From DATJQA01 sp038057515 (GTDB lineage Bacteria; Patescibacteriota; Minisyncoccia; UBA6257; 2-01-FULL-56-20), in contig JBBUDB010000038.1 of assembly GCA_038057515.1 (NCBI GenBank), positions 1 to 10,561 on the forward strand: DNA of 10,561 bases, given 5' to 3'. The notes below the pieces were generated by a model. It did no database searches, was not told the DNA's origin, and saw only the letters and a program-made list of their open reading frames with translations. Positions 1-4,857 of the stretch are shown here, in pieces. The position numbers and the translations under genes were made by a program. Positions within the stretch are counted from its first letter, which is position 1. The number at the start of each line of letters is the position of its first letter.

Positions 1-81
1 GGCAGCGACCGGATTTTGCTCGAAGAAATCCGGATCGCGGTTTTCGGGAAAGACACCGTTCGGAGCGTCGTGTTAGAATAA
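1..81 (+). CDS. C-terminal end of an unidentified protein (partial)
   Basis: The first frame stays open from base 1 to a TAA at 79-81 and gives 26 residues (GSDRILLEEIRIAVFGKDTV, then RSVVLE). The mix of charged and aliphatic residues looks like the end of a real protein, whereas the other plus frames look random. The gene starts outside the window and I do not recognise the family. Its stop lies 11 bases before the next ATG, so it may be cotranscribed with the PrsW-type gene. Confidence 0.5.
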   Translation, partial: GSDRILLEEIRIAVFGKDTVRSVVLE

Positions 82-92
82 GAAGACGCACG

Positions 93-788
93 ATGCAGTT
101 AATCATCCTCGTCCTCTCGCTCCTCCCCGGATTCGTCTGGCTTCTTTTTTATCTCCGCGAGGACTGCCACCCCGAGCCAGCCCGCCTTATCGTGCTCACG
201 TTCCTCGCCGGAGCGTTCTCGGGCATCATCGCCTACTTCGCGCAAACTCTTCTTGGGGAGTACGCCTTAAAGCCTCTCGGCGTGGCTTCGCTCTCGACGA
301 TCGCCCTTATCCTTATGGCGGCCATCGAAGAGATCACGAAGTTCGGCGCCGCCTGGATAACCGTCCACAAGAACCCCGAATTTGATGAACCAGTTGACGC
401 GATGATCTACGCCGTCGTCGCCGCGCTCGGTTTCGCCACCCTCGAAAACCTCGGCGCCCTCCAGGGCAATAACCTTCCGGAAACGGCGCTCATTTCCGGC
501 GCGGCCCTGAATATCGCCTTTCAGACGGTTTCCCTAAGATTTATCGGGGCGACGCTCCTCCATACCCTCACCTCGGCGGTCGTGGGCTATTACTGGGCCA
601 TGGATATCCGCGAGTTTTTTGAGCGCCGTTTATTGCTCGTTGGCCTTACCTTTGCGACCGTATTGCACGCGGTATTCAACTATCTTATAATCAACCACAG
701 GGACTTGAGCTATGCGCTCATTTTCGTTGTCACGATCGGTTTCTTTGTCTTGAGCGATTTTGAGAAGTTCAGGAAAAAGCCGGTATGA
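93..788 (+). CDS. PrsW-family intramembrane metalloprotease
   Basis: This 231-residue protein is almost wholly hydrophobic, with about seven or eight predicted membrane segments. It carries the motifs of the PrsW/CPBP-like (Abi) superfamily: Glu79-Glu80-x-x-Lys83 (in AAIEEITKFG), Phe114-x-x-x-Glu118 (in FATLENL), His157 followed by Ser161, and His192 with Asn196 (in LHAVFNYL). In this superfamily these Glu and His residues form the membrane-embedded active site. Bacillus PrsW cleaves the anti-sigma factor RsiW, but no sigma/anti-sigma pair is visible here, so the substrate is unknown. The ATG at 93 begins directly with the first membrane segment. There is no clear Shine-Dalgarno; a possible -10 (TAGAAT, 74-79) lies inside the end of the preceding gene. 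Hsp20 follows 18 bases downstream, which suggests a membrane or protein stress context, but this is inference. Confidence 0.85.
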   Translation: MQLIILVLSLLPGFVWLLFYLREDCHPEPARLIVLTFLAGAFSGIIAYFAQTLLGEYALKPLGVASLSTIALILMAAIEEITKFGAAWITVHKNPEFDEPVDAMIYAVVAALGFATLENLGALQGNNLPETALISGAALNIAFQTVSLRFIGATLLHTLTSAVVGYYWAMDIREFFERRLLLVGLTFATVLHAVFNYLIINHRDLSYALIFVVTIGFFVLSDFEKFRKKPV

Positions 789-794
789 TATACT
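789..794 (+). promoter_or_regulatory. Putative -10 element of the hsp20 gene
   Basis: TATACT begins one base after the stop codon of the preceding gene and ends 12 bases before the hsp20 ATG. No good -35 sits 16-18 bases upstream. A transcript from here would have a 5' leader of only about five bases, consistent with the missing Shine-Dalgarno. Confidence 0.4.
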
Positions 795-806
795 ATCTCT
801 GCAATA

Positions 807-1298
807 ATGAACAGCGCTGAAGAAAAGTTTTTCGAGGATCTCGCAAAGTTTGGCCCCGCCTCGCGCGTCGATGAGGCCGAGCCGGCCACCGCCGAACTCG
901 CCCGGGCCTCGACCGTCGCTGCGCCAAGAGTAGTGGCTCGCCGGGAAGAAGAGCTTTCGAACGAACCCGAGGGTCAGCTCACGATCGATGTTTATCAAAC
1001 GCCCGACGACATCATCATCGAATCGGCTATCGCCGGCGTGAAACCGGAAGATATAGACATCGACGTTTCGAGCGACTCGATTACCATTCGCGGCGCGCGC
1101 CATCGCGAAAGCCGCGTCCGCGACGAGGACTATTTTTATCAGGAGTGCTACTGGGGCCGCTTCTCGCGCTCCGTCATCCTGCCGCAGGAAGTCGATCCCG
1201 AGAGCGCCTCGGTGTCGTTCAAGAACGGTGTCCTCACGGTGAAGTTGCCGAAACTGAATCGCAAGAAGAGCCGAAAGTTGAAGGTAAGAATGGAGTAG
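807..1298 (+). CDS. hsp20: Hsp20 / alpha-crystallin family small heat-shock protein
   Basis: This 163-residue protein is an ATP-independent holdase chaperone that binds unfolding cytosolic proteins as oligomers. Residues 1-55 are a charged, low-complexity N-terminal arm. From about residue 57 to 150 is the alpha-crystallin domain, with the strand pattern TIDVYQTPDDIIIESAIAGV and the hallmark GVLTVKLPK (141-149) just before the basic tail. The FYQECYWGRFSRSVILP stretch (110-126) is the usual 'GxFxRxxxLP' segment. Length is normal for the family. The ATG at 807 is the only sensible start; no Shine-Dalgarno precedes it and a TATACT lies just upstream. A strong hairpin follows the stop codon. No CIRCE-like or ROSE-like regulatory element is visible. 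Confidence 0.95.
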   Translation: MNSAEEKFFEDLAKFGPASRVDEAEPATAELARASTVAAPRVVARREEELSNEPEGQLTIDVYQTPDDIIIESAIAGVKPEDIDIDVSSDSITIRGARHRESRVRDEDYFYQECYWGRFSRSVILPQEVDPESASVSFKNGVLTVKLPKLNRKKSRKLKVRME

Positions 1299-1300
1299 TA

Positions 1301-1336
1301 AAACCAAAAACCGCCAGCTGGCGGTTTTTGGTTTTA
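1301..1336. terminator. Bidirectional intrinsic terminator between hsp20 and tRNA-Pro
   Basis: A perfect palindrome, AAACCAAAAACCGCCAGC with its complement, forms a GC-rich core flanked by A5 on one side and T5 on the other. It can therefore stop hsp20 transcription on the plus strand and tRNA transcription on the minus strand. Confidence 0.9.
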
Positions 1337-1366
1337 CTCCACGTGTCCCGCAAGATGCGGGGCATA

Positions 1367-1404
1367 AGAGTTTCTAGGTTCGCTTCGCTCACCAAGACAA
1401 CTCT
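1367..1404 (-). other. Hairpin in the tRNA 3' trailer
   Basis: AGAGTT (1367-1372) pairs with AACTCT (1399-1404), with GGT/ACC pairing inside it. A second small hairpin, CCCGC/GCGGG, lies at 1347-1360. Both sit between the tRNA 3' end and the shared terminator. They may only be processing structures of the tRNA precursor. Confidence 0.3.
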
Positions 1405-1409
1405 AGATG

Positions 1410-1480
1410 TCGGGCCGCGGGGAATCGAACCCCGACAACAAGACCCCCAGCCTTGCGTACTACCACTATACGACGGCCCG
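1410..1480 (-). tRNA. tRNA-Pro (anticodon GGG)
   Basis: Read on the minus strand this folds into a full 71-base cloverleaf. The acceptor CGGGCCG pairs with CGGCCCG. The D stem GTAT/GTAC closes AGTGGTA. The anticodon stem CAAGG/TCTTG closes the loop CTGGGGG, giving anticodon GGG at 34-36. The variable loop is TTGT, and the T stem CGGGG/CCCCG closes TTCGATT. The C1-G72 pair, discriminator A73 and G37 fit bacterial tRNA-Pro. The genome continues with CA rather than CCA after the discriminator, so CCA must be added by a nucleotidyltransferase. Confidence 0.95.
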
Positions 1481-1495
1481 CTTTCGCGCCAGTTA

Positions 1496-1524
1496 AATCT
1501 ACCGGCAAACAGGGGTTTTGTAAA
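1496..1524 (-). promoter_or_regulatory. Promoter of tRNA-Pro
   Basis: On the minus strand TTTACA (1524-1519, five of six -35 matches) and TAGATT (1501-1496, four of six -10 matches) are separated by exactly 17 bases. Transcription would start about ten bases before the tRNA. The -35 overlaps the T-rich end of the rpmB terminator. Confidence 0.6.
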
Positions 1525-1554
1525 TAACAAAACGGTCGCCTTGGGCGACCGTTT
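1518..1554 (-). terminator. Intrinsic terminator of rpmB
   Basis: An 11-bp stem (1530-1540 with 1544-1554, three-base loop) is followed on the minus strand by a T-rich run, TTTTGTTATTT. It lies 17 bases after the rpmB stop codon. Confidence 0.8.
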
Positions 1555-1570
1555 ACCAAACAAGCGAACC

Positions 1571-1828
1571 TTACGCGGCCTTTTTGGCTGGAACCTTCTT
1601 CGCCGGAGCTTTCTTGACGGCGGCCTTTCGGCCCAGGGATGATCCGCCTCCGGCGGACACTATCTTCTTGATGCAATTAGTGCAAACCAGCGTCCGCTGG
1701 CCAGCAACCTTAGCGTACTGCAAGTTCGGATATTTCCGCTTCCAGTTCGTGGGGTTATACTTGCCGCGGAGCTTGATCCGCTCCCCGCCCATCATTGATG
1801 TTTTTTCGCACAAAGCGCACTTCCGCAT
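1571..1828 (-). CDS. rpmB: 50S ribosomal protein L28
   Basis: This 85-residue protein begins MRKCALCEKTSMMGGERIKL, typical of L28, a small protein of the 50S subunit. Two Cys pairs (CALC at 4-7 and CTNC at 49-52) form the probable zinc site of the C+ version of the family. The L28 fold ends near residue 60 and is followed by a low-complexity basic tail of Gly/Ser and then Lys-Ala-Pro repeats. I chose the ATG at 1826-1828 because the upstream extension of the frame does not resemble L28 and crosses the promoter. No Shine-Dalgarno is present. The gene is monocistronic, with its own promoter and terminator. Confidence 0.95.
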   Translation of the reverse strand: MRKCALCEKTSMMGGERIKLRGKYNPTNWKRKYPNLQYAKVAGQRTLVCTNCIKKIVSAGGGSSLGRKAAVKKAPAKKVPAKKAA

Positions 1829-1856
1829 GAGAGTTTCCGGTTGGTTTTGCCGGTAT

Positions 1857-1885
1857 ATCCTAACATGAGCCGGAAAAAGAGGCAA
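1857..1885 (-). promoter_or_regulatory. Promoter of rpmB
   Basis: On the minus strand TTGCCT (1885-1880) and TAGGAT (1862-1857) are separated by 17 bases, giving a leader of about 20 bases before the rpmB ATG. An overlapping alternative -10 is TATACC. The promoter lies downstream of the terminator at 1907-1930, so rpmB need not depend on read-through. Confidence 0.5.
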
Positions 1886-1906
1886 CTCGGGGAGGGGTAA
1901 AAACGC

Positions 1907-1930
1907 AAAAAGCCCTCGAAAGGGCTTTTT
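1907..1930. terminator. Strong intrinsic terminator (symmetrical)
   Basis: Ten paired bases (AAAAAGCCCT with AGGGCTTTTT) enclose the loop CGAA, with T5 at the 3' end on either strand. No plus-strand gene ends before it. The likely user is a minus-strand transcript beginning between here and about 2053. Confidence 0.8.
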
Positions 1931-2022
1931 GGGAATCCCGCTCAAGATAATCCCGGAGTAGAACCAGGTGGGTGGACTCAATTCATGCCCACGGGCTAGA
2001 ATGATATCGCCCTCCCAAAAAG
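1907..2022 (-). ncRNA. Candidate small structured RNA or attenuator upstream of rpmB
   Basis: The minus strand shows a three-arm layout. A perfect 10-bp closing helix (2022-2013 with 1934-1925) encloses three hairpins: GGGC/GCCC (2012-2009 with 1996-1993), TGGG/CCCA and CCTGG/CCGGG (1968-1964 with 1956-1952) around the seven-base loop TTCTACT. The last stem holds a G-U pair only on the minus strand, where the plus strand would have C-A; this argues for minus-strand RNA. Possible -10 elements are AATAAT (2029-2024) and TATACT (2065-2060), neither with a good -35. The closing helix uses six bases of the terminator's first arm, so the two structures exclude each other. It could be a free small RNA or a terminator/antiterminator leader; I recognise no known class. 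Confidence 0.4.
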
Positions 2023-2069
2023 AATTATTTGATCCGAAATCTTAGAGCAGGACACCTGCAGTATACCAC

Positions 2070-3401
2070 ATGACCCTACGCTCCCGCCGTATCCTTTTTT
2101 ACTCCCTCGTTCTCGTCTTCGTCTTTGCGGGCGTTGGCGCCGCTCTCTATGCACAGGGCTGGCGCCTTGACTGGGGTACCTTTGCCGCCAATAAAGTGGG
2201 GGCGATCTACGTGCGCACTGCTCCTACGGACGCCGATATCTTCCTGAACGACAAGCCCATCCGGCGAACCTTCAGCTTTTTCCAGACCGGCGCCCTCGTG
2301 AACGACCTCTTCCCGAAAGATTACCGGCTAACCATCACGAAGGACGGCTACGAACCCTGGCGGCGGCGACTGACCGTTAAACCCGCGGTGGTAACAACGG
2401 CAAAGTACGCCGTGCTCATACCAAAAAACTCCACCATCGCCAACCCAGGCCCGACCTCTGACTTCAGAATTATTGAAAACGAGATAATCCGGGTGACCCC
2501 AGACAAGAAGATCATCTGGCGCGACCGAACCTTGCCAGGTAATATAATCGTCGGCGCGACAGACGACGGCAATCGCCTGCTCTCGCTCGATGAAGCCAAA
2601 CATCAATACTTTTGGAATGACCTGGCCGCACCGACTTCGACGGCCCTTACCCCCATCATTGCGAGAGCCGGACTCACTGCCACCCAGCAGAAAGCGGCGA
2701 CTCTTTTGGTTGACCCGCCAGACAGCTCTCGCGTCTTTATTCGCCTGCCGCGCACACTCCTTCGCCTCGACCTCCAAAGCGGTCGACTCACGACGCTCGG
2801 CGCTGCCTCCTCGACCAAAACTATCGGCGAGATATCTTCTTCCCGTAATCGGACCGCCTGGATAACTTTTCACGAGACAGAGCAGTCCTCCGAACTCTTC
2901 GTATACGTGAACAATCGCAACGCCCTTGAGGAAACCGGCATTCCCCCCATTGTCGGCCGGACGGTGAAGCTCGAGTGGCTGCCGAACGGCCTCCTCGCCA
3001 TCCTCCAGAACAATGGCACGCTCTACCTCTATGACCCTGGGCGACGCGATCTTTCACCGCGCGCGAACGATGTAAAAGATTTTGTAGCCGCGGCGAGCGG
3101 CGAATTTCTCGCCGCTCTCGAAAACCGAAGTTTGGAAATTTTTTCTCTCACCAGCACCGATTACTGGCGCTTCAATCTGCCCAGCATTGATACGGTCCGC
3201 AAACTAAGCTGGTACGCCGACCACCAACACCTCTTCGTCCACTATCCCGACCGCGTGGCCCTGCTAGACTTTGAGGATACTTCGCTCGAAACGTTTCAAA
3301 CGGCAGCCGCGACCAGCAAGGCCGAATATGATTTGAACGAAAACGCGCTTTACTTTCTTAACGACGAACGCGTGATGAAGCTCGCTTTCCCCGGACGATA
3401 A
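2070..3401 (+). CDS. PEGA-domain membrane-anchored protein with beta-propeller-like region
   Basis: This 443-residue protein has a short basic N-terminus and one membrane segment at about 9-28. A PEGA-type surface domain follows at about 44-115 (AIYVRTAPTDADIFLNDKPI through to ITKDGYEPWRRRLTV). PEGA domains are small beta-sandwiches found in extracytoplasmic and S-layer-like proteins. Residues 120-443 are beta-rich, with repeated short strand and turn patterns (for example IIWRDRTLPGNIIVGATDDG and LEWLPNGLLAILQNNGTLYL). This suggests a propeller-like domain, though no blade motif is decisive. The protein is probably anchored in the membrane with its bulk outside. The ATG at 2070 has no Shine-Dalgarno. 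The gene is monocistronic and converges on the RNA gene downstream. The exact function is unknown. Confidence 0.8.
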   Translation: MTLRSRRILFYSLVLVFVFAGVGAALYAQGWRLDWGTFAANKVGAIYVRTAPTDADIFLNDKPIRRTFSFFQTGALVNDLFPKDYRLTITKDGYEPWRRRLTVKPAVVTTAKYAVLIPKNSTIANPGPTSDFRIIENEIIRVTPDKKIIWRDRTLPGNIIVGATDDGNRLLSLDEAKHQYFWNDLAAPTSTALTPIIARAGLTATQQKAATLLVDPPDSSRVFIRLPRTLLRLDLQSGRLTTLGAASSTKTIGEISSSRNRTAWITFHETEQSSELFVYVNNRNALEETGIPPIVGRTVKLEWLPNGLLAILQNNGTLYLYDPGRRDLSPRANDVKDFVAAASGEFLAALENRSLEIFSLTSTDYWRFNLPSIDTVRKLSWYADHQHLFVHYPDRVALLDFEDTSLETFQTAAATSKAEYDLNENALYFLNDERVMKLAFPGR

Positions 3402-3403
3402 AA

Positions 3404-3947
3404 AATACCGCCAGGGCGGGTCTTTTTAAATTATTTGAGGCGGCACCCGATCTTCCGGATGCCGCCTCGATTGTGGGCGATTACGCTGTACAAACGCTTA
3501 AGGAGTTCTCCTGCGGCTTGACGCGTCGGTCGCGCCGGACCCTACGGCTTGTTCCGTAGCCACGCCCGAGAGCGTGGGAGATAGTGGATCACCCCCTCTC
3601 AAGCGGTGGCGGAAGTTGCGGTGAGCGACCTCGCTGGCGCGATGAACGCGGCCCGGGTTGGAACGAAAGGAACCACGGCCAGGTGTTTGGCCCGGCAGTT
3701 GTAGCCATCCTCTCGGGAGTGATACGACATCCCATCGTGAACCTCGACGCGCTGCCAGGCTCGGATAAGACCATGCTCCGCGCCGCAGACGCCGTCCTCG
3801 GCGGCCGCGCACCTCACCGCTCGTGAACTTCCCGACCTTGTCGTCATTCAGTCCTCCGTTGGTGATCCGGAACTGTCATCGGGAAACCCGCGCCGCAAGA
3901 AACTGCTGGCGGGGCAACTTAGGCGTTTTGTCAGGTTGTCTCTACTG
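3404..3947 (-). ncRNA. Large structured non-coding RNA of unknown class (about 540 nt)
   Basis: No reading frame here looks protein-like, but the stretch is dense with nested complementarity. A closing helix pairs 3918-3934 with 3486-3502 (13 of 17). Inside it are 3861-3868 with 3586-3593 (8 bp, perfect) and 3826-3832 plus 3813-3820 with 3611-3625 (15 bp, one five-base bulge). Deeper still are 3752-3760 with 3690-3698 (9 bp) and 3671-3680 with 3650-3659. Local hairpins include 3891-3911, 3880-3890, 3790-3803, 3560-3577 and the abutting 3542-3559. A 13-bp hairpin (3437-3468) precedes the terminator. Helix 3752-3760/3690-3698 and hairpin 3437-3468 contain G-U pairs on the minus strand that would be C-A on the plus strand; the closing helix has one mismatch pointing the other way. 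A promoter lies just upstream. Hallmark sequences of RNase P RNA, tmRNA, SRP RNA and rRNA are absent. Confidence 0.65.
3408..3427. terminator. Bidirectional terminator shared by the PEGA gene and the convergent RNA gene
   Basis: CCGCC and GGCGG form a short GC hairpin. It is followed on the plus strand by TCTTTTT and on the minus strand by TATTTTTT, the latter overlapping the PEGA gene's stop codon. The stem is short, so efficiency is uncertain. Confidence 0.6.
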
Positions 3948-3953
3948 CCATAA

Positions 3954-3982
3954 TTTATACACCCGGGGACGAAGCGCCGCAA
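3954..3982 (-). promoter_or_regulatory. Putative promoter of the large RNA
   Basis: On the minus strand TATAAA (3959-3954, inside the AT-rich TATAAATTAT) follows TTGCGG (3982-3977) by 17 bases. A better -35 match, TTGACT (3987-3982), is 22 bases away, which is too far. Transcription would start near 3947, just outside the closing helix of the RNA. Confidence 0.5.
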
Positions 3983-3985
3983 GTC

Positions 3986-4007
3986 AAAAAGCCGGCTAGA
4001 CGCCGGC
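3986..4007 (-). terminator. Intrinsic terminator of the small zinc-binding protein gene
   Basis: A GCCGGC/GCCGGC stem with loop GTCTA is followed by T5 on the minus strand. The gene's TAG stop codon lies within the loop and stem of this terminator. Confidence 0.8.
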
Positions 4008-4142
4008 CGTTTCCCCCTTCTCGTCTTTTATTTCCGAGCTCCAATCGAGCTTGGCCCACTCCCCGCAGGAGTGGCGTTCGTTGATGTTCGGCTTCTCGCG
4101 AAAGAACCCTTCATCGCATTTTGGACAGTGATAGCGGACCAT
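3996..4142 (-). CDS. Small putative zinc-binding protein (48 aa)
   Basis: The ATG at 4142-4140 opens a 48-residue frame starting MVRYHCPKCDEGFFREKPNI and ending at a TAG (3998-3996). Cys6-x-x-Cys9 followed by His24-x-Cys26 (HSCGEW) would give a four-ligand zinc site like that of small zinc ribbons. The rest is charged and hydrophilic, with an acidic/basic tail. The frame is bounded by a putative promoter (TATACT at 4189-4184) and a precise terminator, which supports a real gene. No Shine-Dalgarno is present. Function unknown; nucleic-acid or protein binding is the usual role of such ribbons. It is short enough to be missed by length-filtered gene calling. Confidence 0.65.
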   Translation of the reverse strand: MVRYHCPKCDEGFFREKPNINERHSCGEWAKLDWSSEIKDEKGETAGV

Positions 4143-4183
4143 AAGGAGAGTACGTTAGAGGGCTAGAGATTGGCGGGATAGAG

Positions 4184-4212
4184 AGTATATGCGGAAAAAA
4201 ATAAAACGTCCC
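4184..4212 (-). promoter_or_regulatory. Putative promoter of the small zinc-binding protein
   Basis: On the minus strand TATACT (4189-4184) lies 17 bases after GGGACG (4212-4207), a weak -35 that also forms part of the terminator stem at 4207-4224. The leader before the ATG would be about 35 bases. Confidence 0.35.
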
Positions 4213-4224
4213 GCGACGGGAACG
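4194..4224 (-). terminator. Second intrinsic terminator downstream of rpsI
   Basis: CGTTCCCG pairs with CGGGACG (one bulged base) and is followed on the minus strand by TTTTATTTTTT. It is a textbook terminator shape lying about 110 bases beyond the rpsI stop codon. Confidence 0.6.
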
Positions 4225-4229
4225 AAGGT

Positions 4230-4238
4230 ATTATAGCA
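4230..4238 (-). promoter_or_regulatory. Extended -10-like sequence
   Basis: The minus strand reads TGCTATAAT, a perfect -10 with the TGn extension. It lies immediately before the terminator at 4194-4224, so any transcript would be very short unless that terminator is read through. Confidence 0.3.
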
Positions 4239-4265
4239 GGAAAATAGCCGGAATGCGAGGTGTGG

Positions 4266-4297
4266 AAAAAATAAAAAACCGCCTTTCGGCGGTTTTT
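4266..4297 (-). terminator. Terminator of the ribosomal protein operon
   Basis: AAAAACCGCC pairs with GGCGGTTTTT around a GAAA loop (4274-4297), followed by TTTTTTATTTTTT on the minus strand. It sits 35 bases after the rpsI stop and is the likely end of the infA-rpsI transcript. The symmetry would also allow plus-strand termination. Confidence 0.85.
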
Positions 4298-4313
4298 GTA
4301 CGTGTCTCGTGAC

Positions 4314-4330
4314 ACTTGATACTTGATACT
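4314..4330. repeat. Short tandem repeat (ACTTGAT)
   Basis: Two full copies of ACTTGAT and a partial third lie between the rpsI stop and its terminator. A small hairpin, GTGTC/GACAC, adjoins the repeat. No function is apparent. Confidence 0.6.
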
Positions 4331-4332
4331 CT

Positions 4333-4857
4333 TTAGCGCTTGGCCCACTGCGGGGCGCGACGGGCCTTTTTCAAGCCGTACTTCTTGCGCTCCACCATGC
4401 GGGAGTCGCGGGTAAGAAAACCGGCCAGGCGGAGATGCTTCAAAAGAGTTTCGTCGAACTTCACGAGCGCCCGGGCGAGACCCATGCGCACCGCGCCCGC
4501 CTGGGAGGCGATGCCGCCGCCGGAAACACGCACCGACATGCTGAACTTTTCGGCCAGCTTCAACTCGGTAAATGGCGAGACAGCCGCTTCGCGCAAGCGC
4601 GCCAGCGGGAAATAATCTTCGAGCTTCTTCTCGTTAACAACGAAGGCATGTGGGGCGCCAGACGTGATGCGCACGCGGGCCGTTGCCGTCTTGCGGCGGC
4701 CAACACCCTCGAAATAGCGGCCGGCGTGCTTCCCGGCCCGCAACTCCGCGGGATGGGTGGTGGGTTTAGCCACCGGAGCTTCAACCGGAGCGGCCGCCTT
4801 GGCGGCGACGATCTTTGCGGCGGGCTTCTTGGCCACTGCGGTTTCGGCTTTAATCAT
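4333..4857 (-). CDS. rpsI: 30S ribosomal protein S9
   Basis: This 174-residue protein has a Lys/Ala/Pro-rich N-terminal extension of about 45 residues. The S9 fold follows: GVGRRKTATARVRI, SPF, VSGGGIASQAGAVRMGLARA and the C-terminal tail ending RRAPQWAKR. That tail reaches the P-site tRNA in the ribosome, and its terminal Lys-Arg is conserved. The ATG at 4857 overlaps the rplM stop by eight bases, suggesting translational coupling; an upstream TTG in the same frame is less likely. It is the last gene of the operon, paired with rplM as in most bacteria. The long basic extension is unusual next to a standard S9 of about 130 residues. Confidence 0.96.
   Translation of the reverse strand: MIKAETAVAKKPAAKIVAAKAAAPVEAPVAKPTTHPAELRAGKHAGRYFEGVGRRKTATARVRITSGAPHAFVVNEKKLEDYFPLARLREAAVSPFTELKLAEKFSMSVRVSGGGIASQAGAVRMGLARALVKFDETLLKHLRLAGFLTRDSRMVERKKYGLKKARRAPQWAKR

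Noticed and set aside
1952..1968. A tRNA at the T-arm-like hairpin
   Set aside because: The T-loop has an atypical base 57 (U). No seven-base acceptor, D-arm and anticodon arm of proper spacing can be built around it.
1829..1981. N-terminal extension of L28 to an upstream start
   Set aside because: The extra residues do not resemble L28 and the stretch contains a promoter and a terminator. The canonical MRKC start is at 1828.
3437..3468. Group II intron domain V
   Set aside because: The hairpin is a continuous stem without the catalytic AGC triad or two-base bulge, and no intron boundary sequence is present.
3584..3600. Likeness of GTGGATCACCCCCTCTC to the 3' end of 16S rRNA
   Set aside because: It lies on the plus strand, opposite to the inferred RNA, and no other 16S helix or motif surrounds it. 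GGATCACC is also explained by its perfect partner at 3861-3868.
3498..3847. Open frames of 60-104 codons on both strands
   Set aside because: They are Arg/Gly/Ser-rich, overlap each other on both strands, match no family I know and lie across long-range RNA helices. They look like chance openings in GC-rich sequence.
3404..3947. RNase P RNA, tmRNA, SRP RNA or 6S RNA as identity of the large RNA
   Set aside because: I looked on both strands for GAGGAAAGTCC and ACAGAA-type RNase P motifs, a tmRNA T-arm with CCA end and an alanine-ending tag frame, and the SRP tip. None is present, and the length does not fit SRP or 6S RNA.
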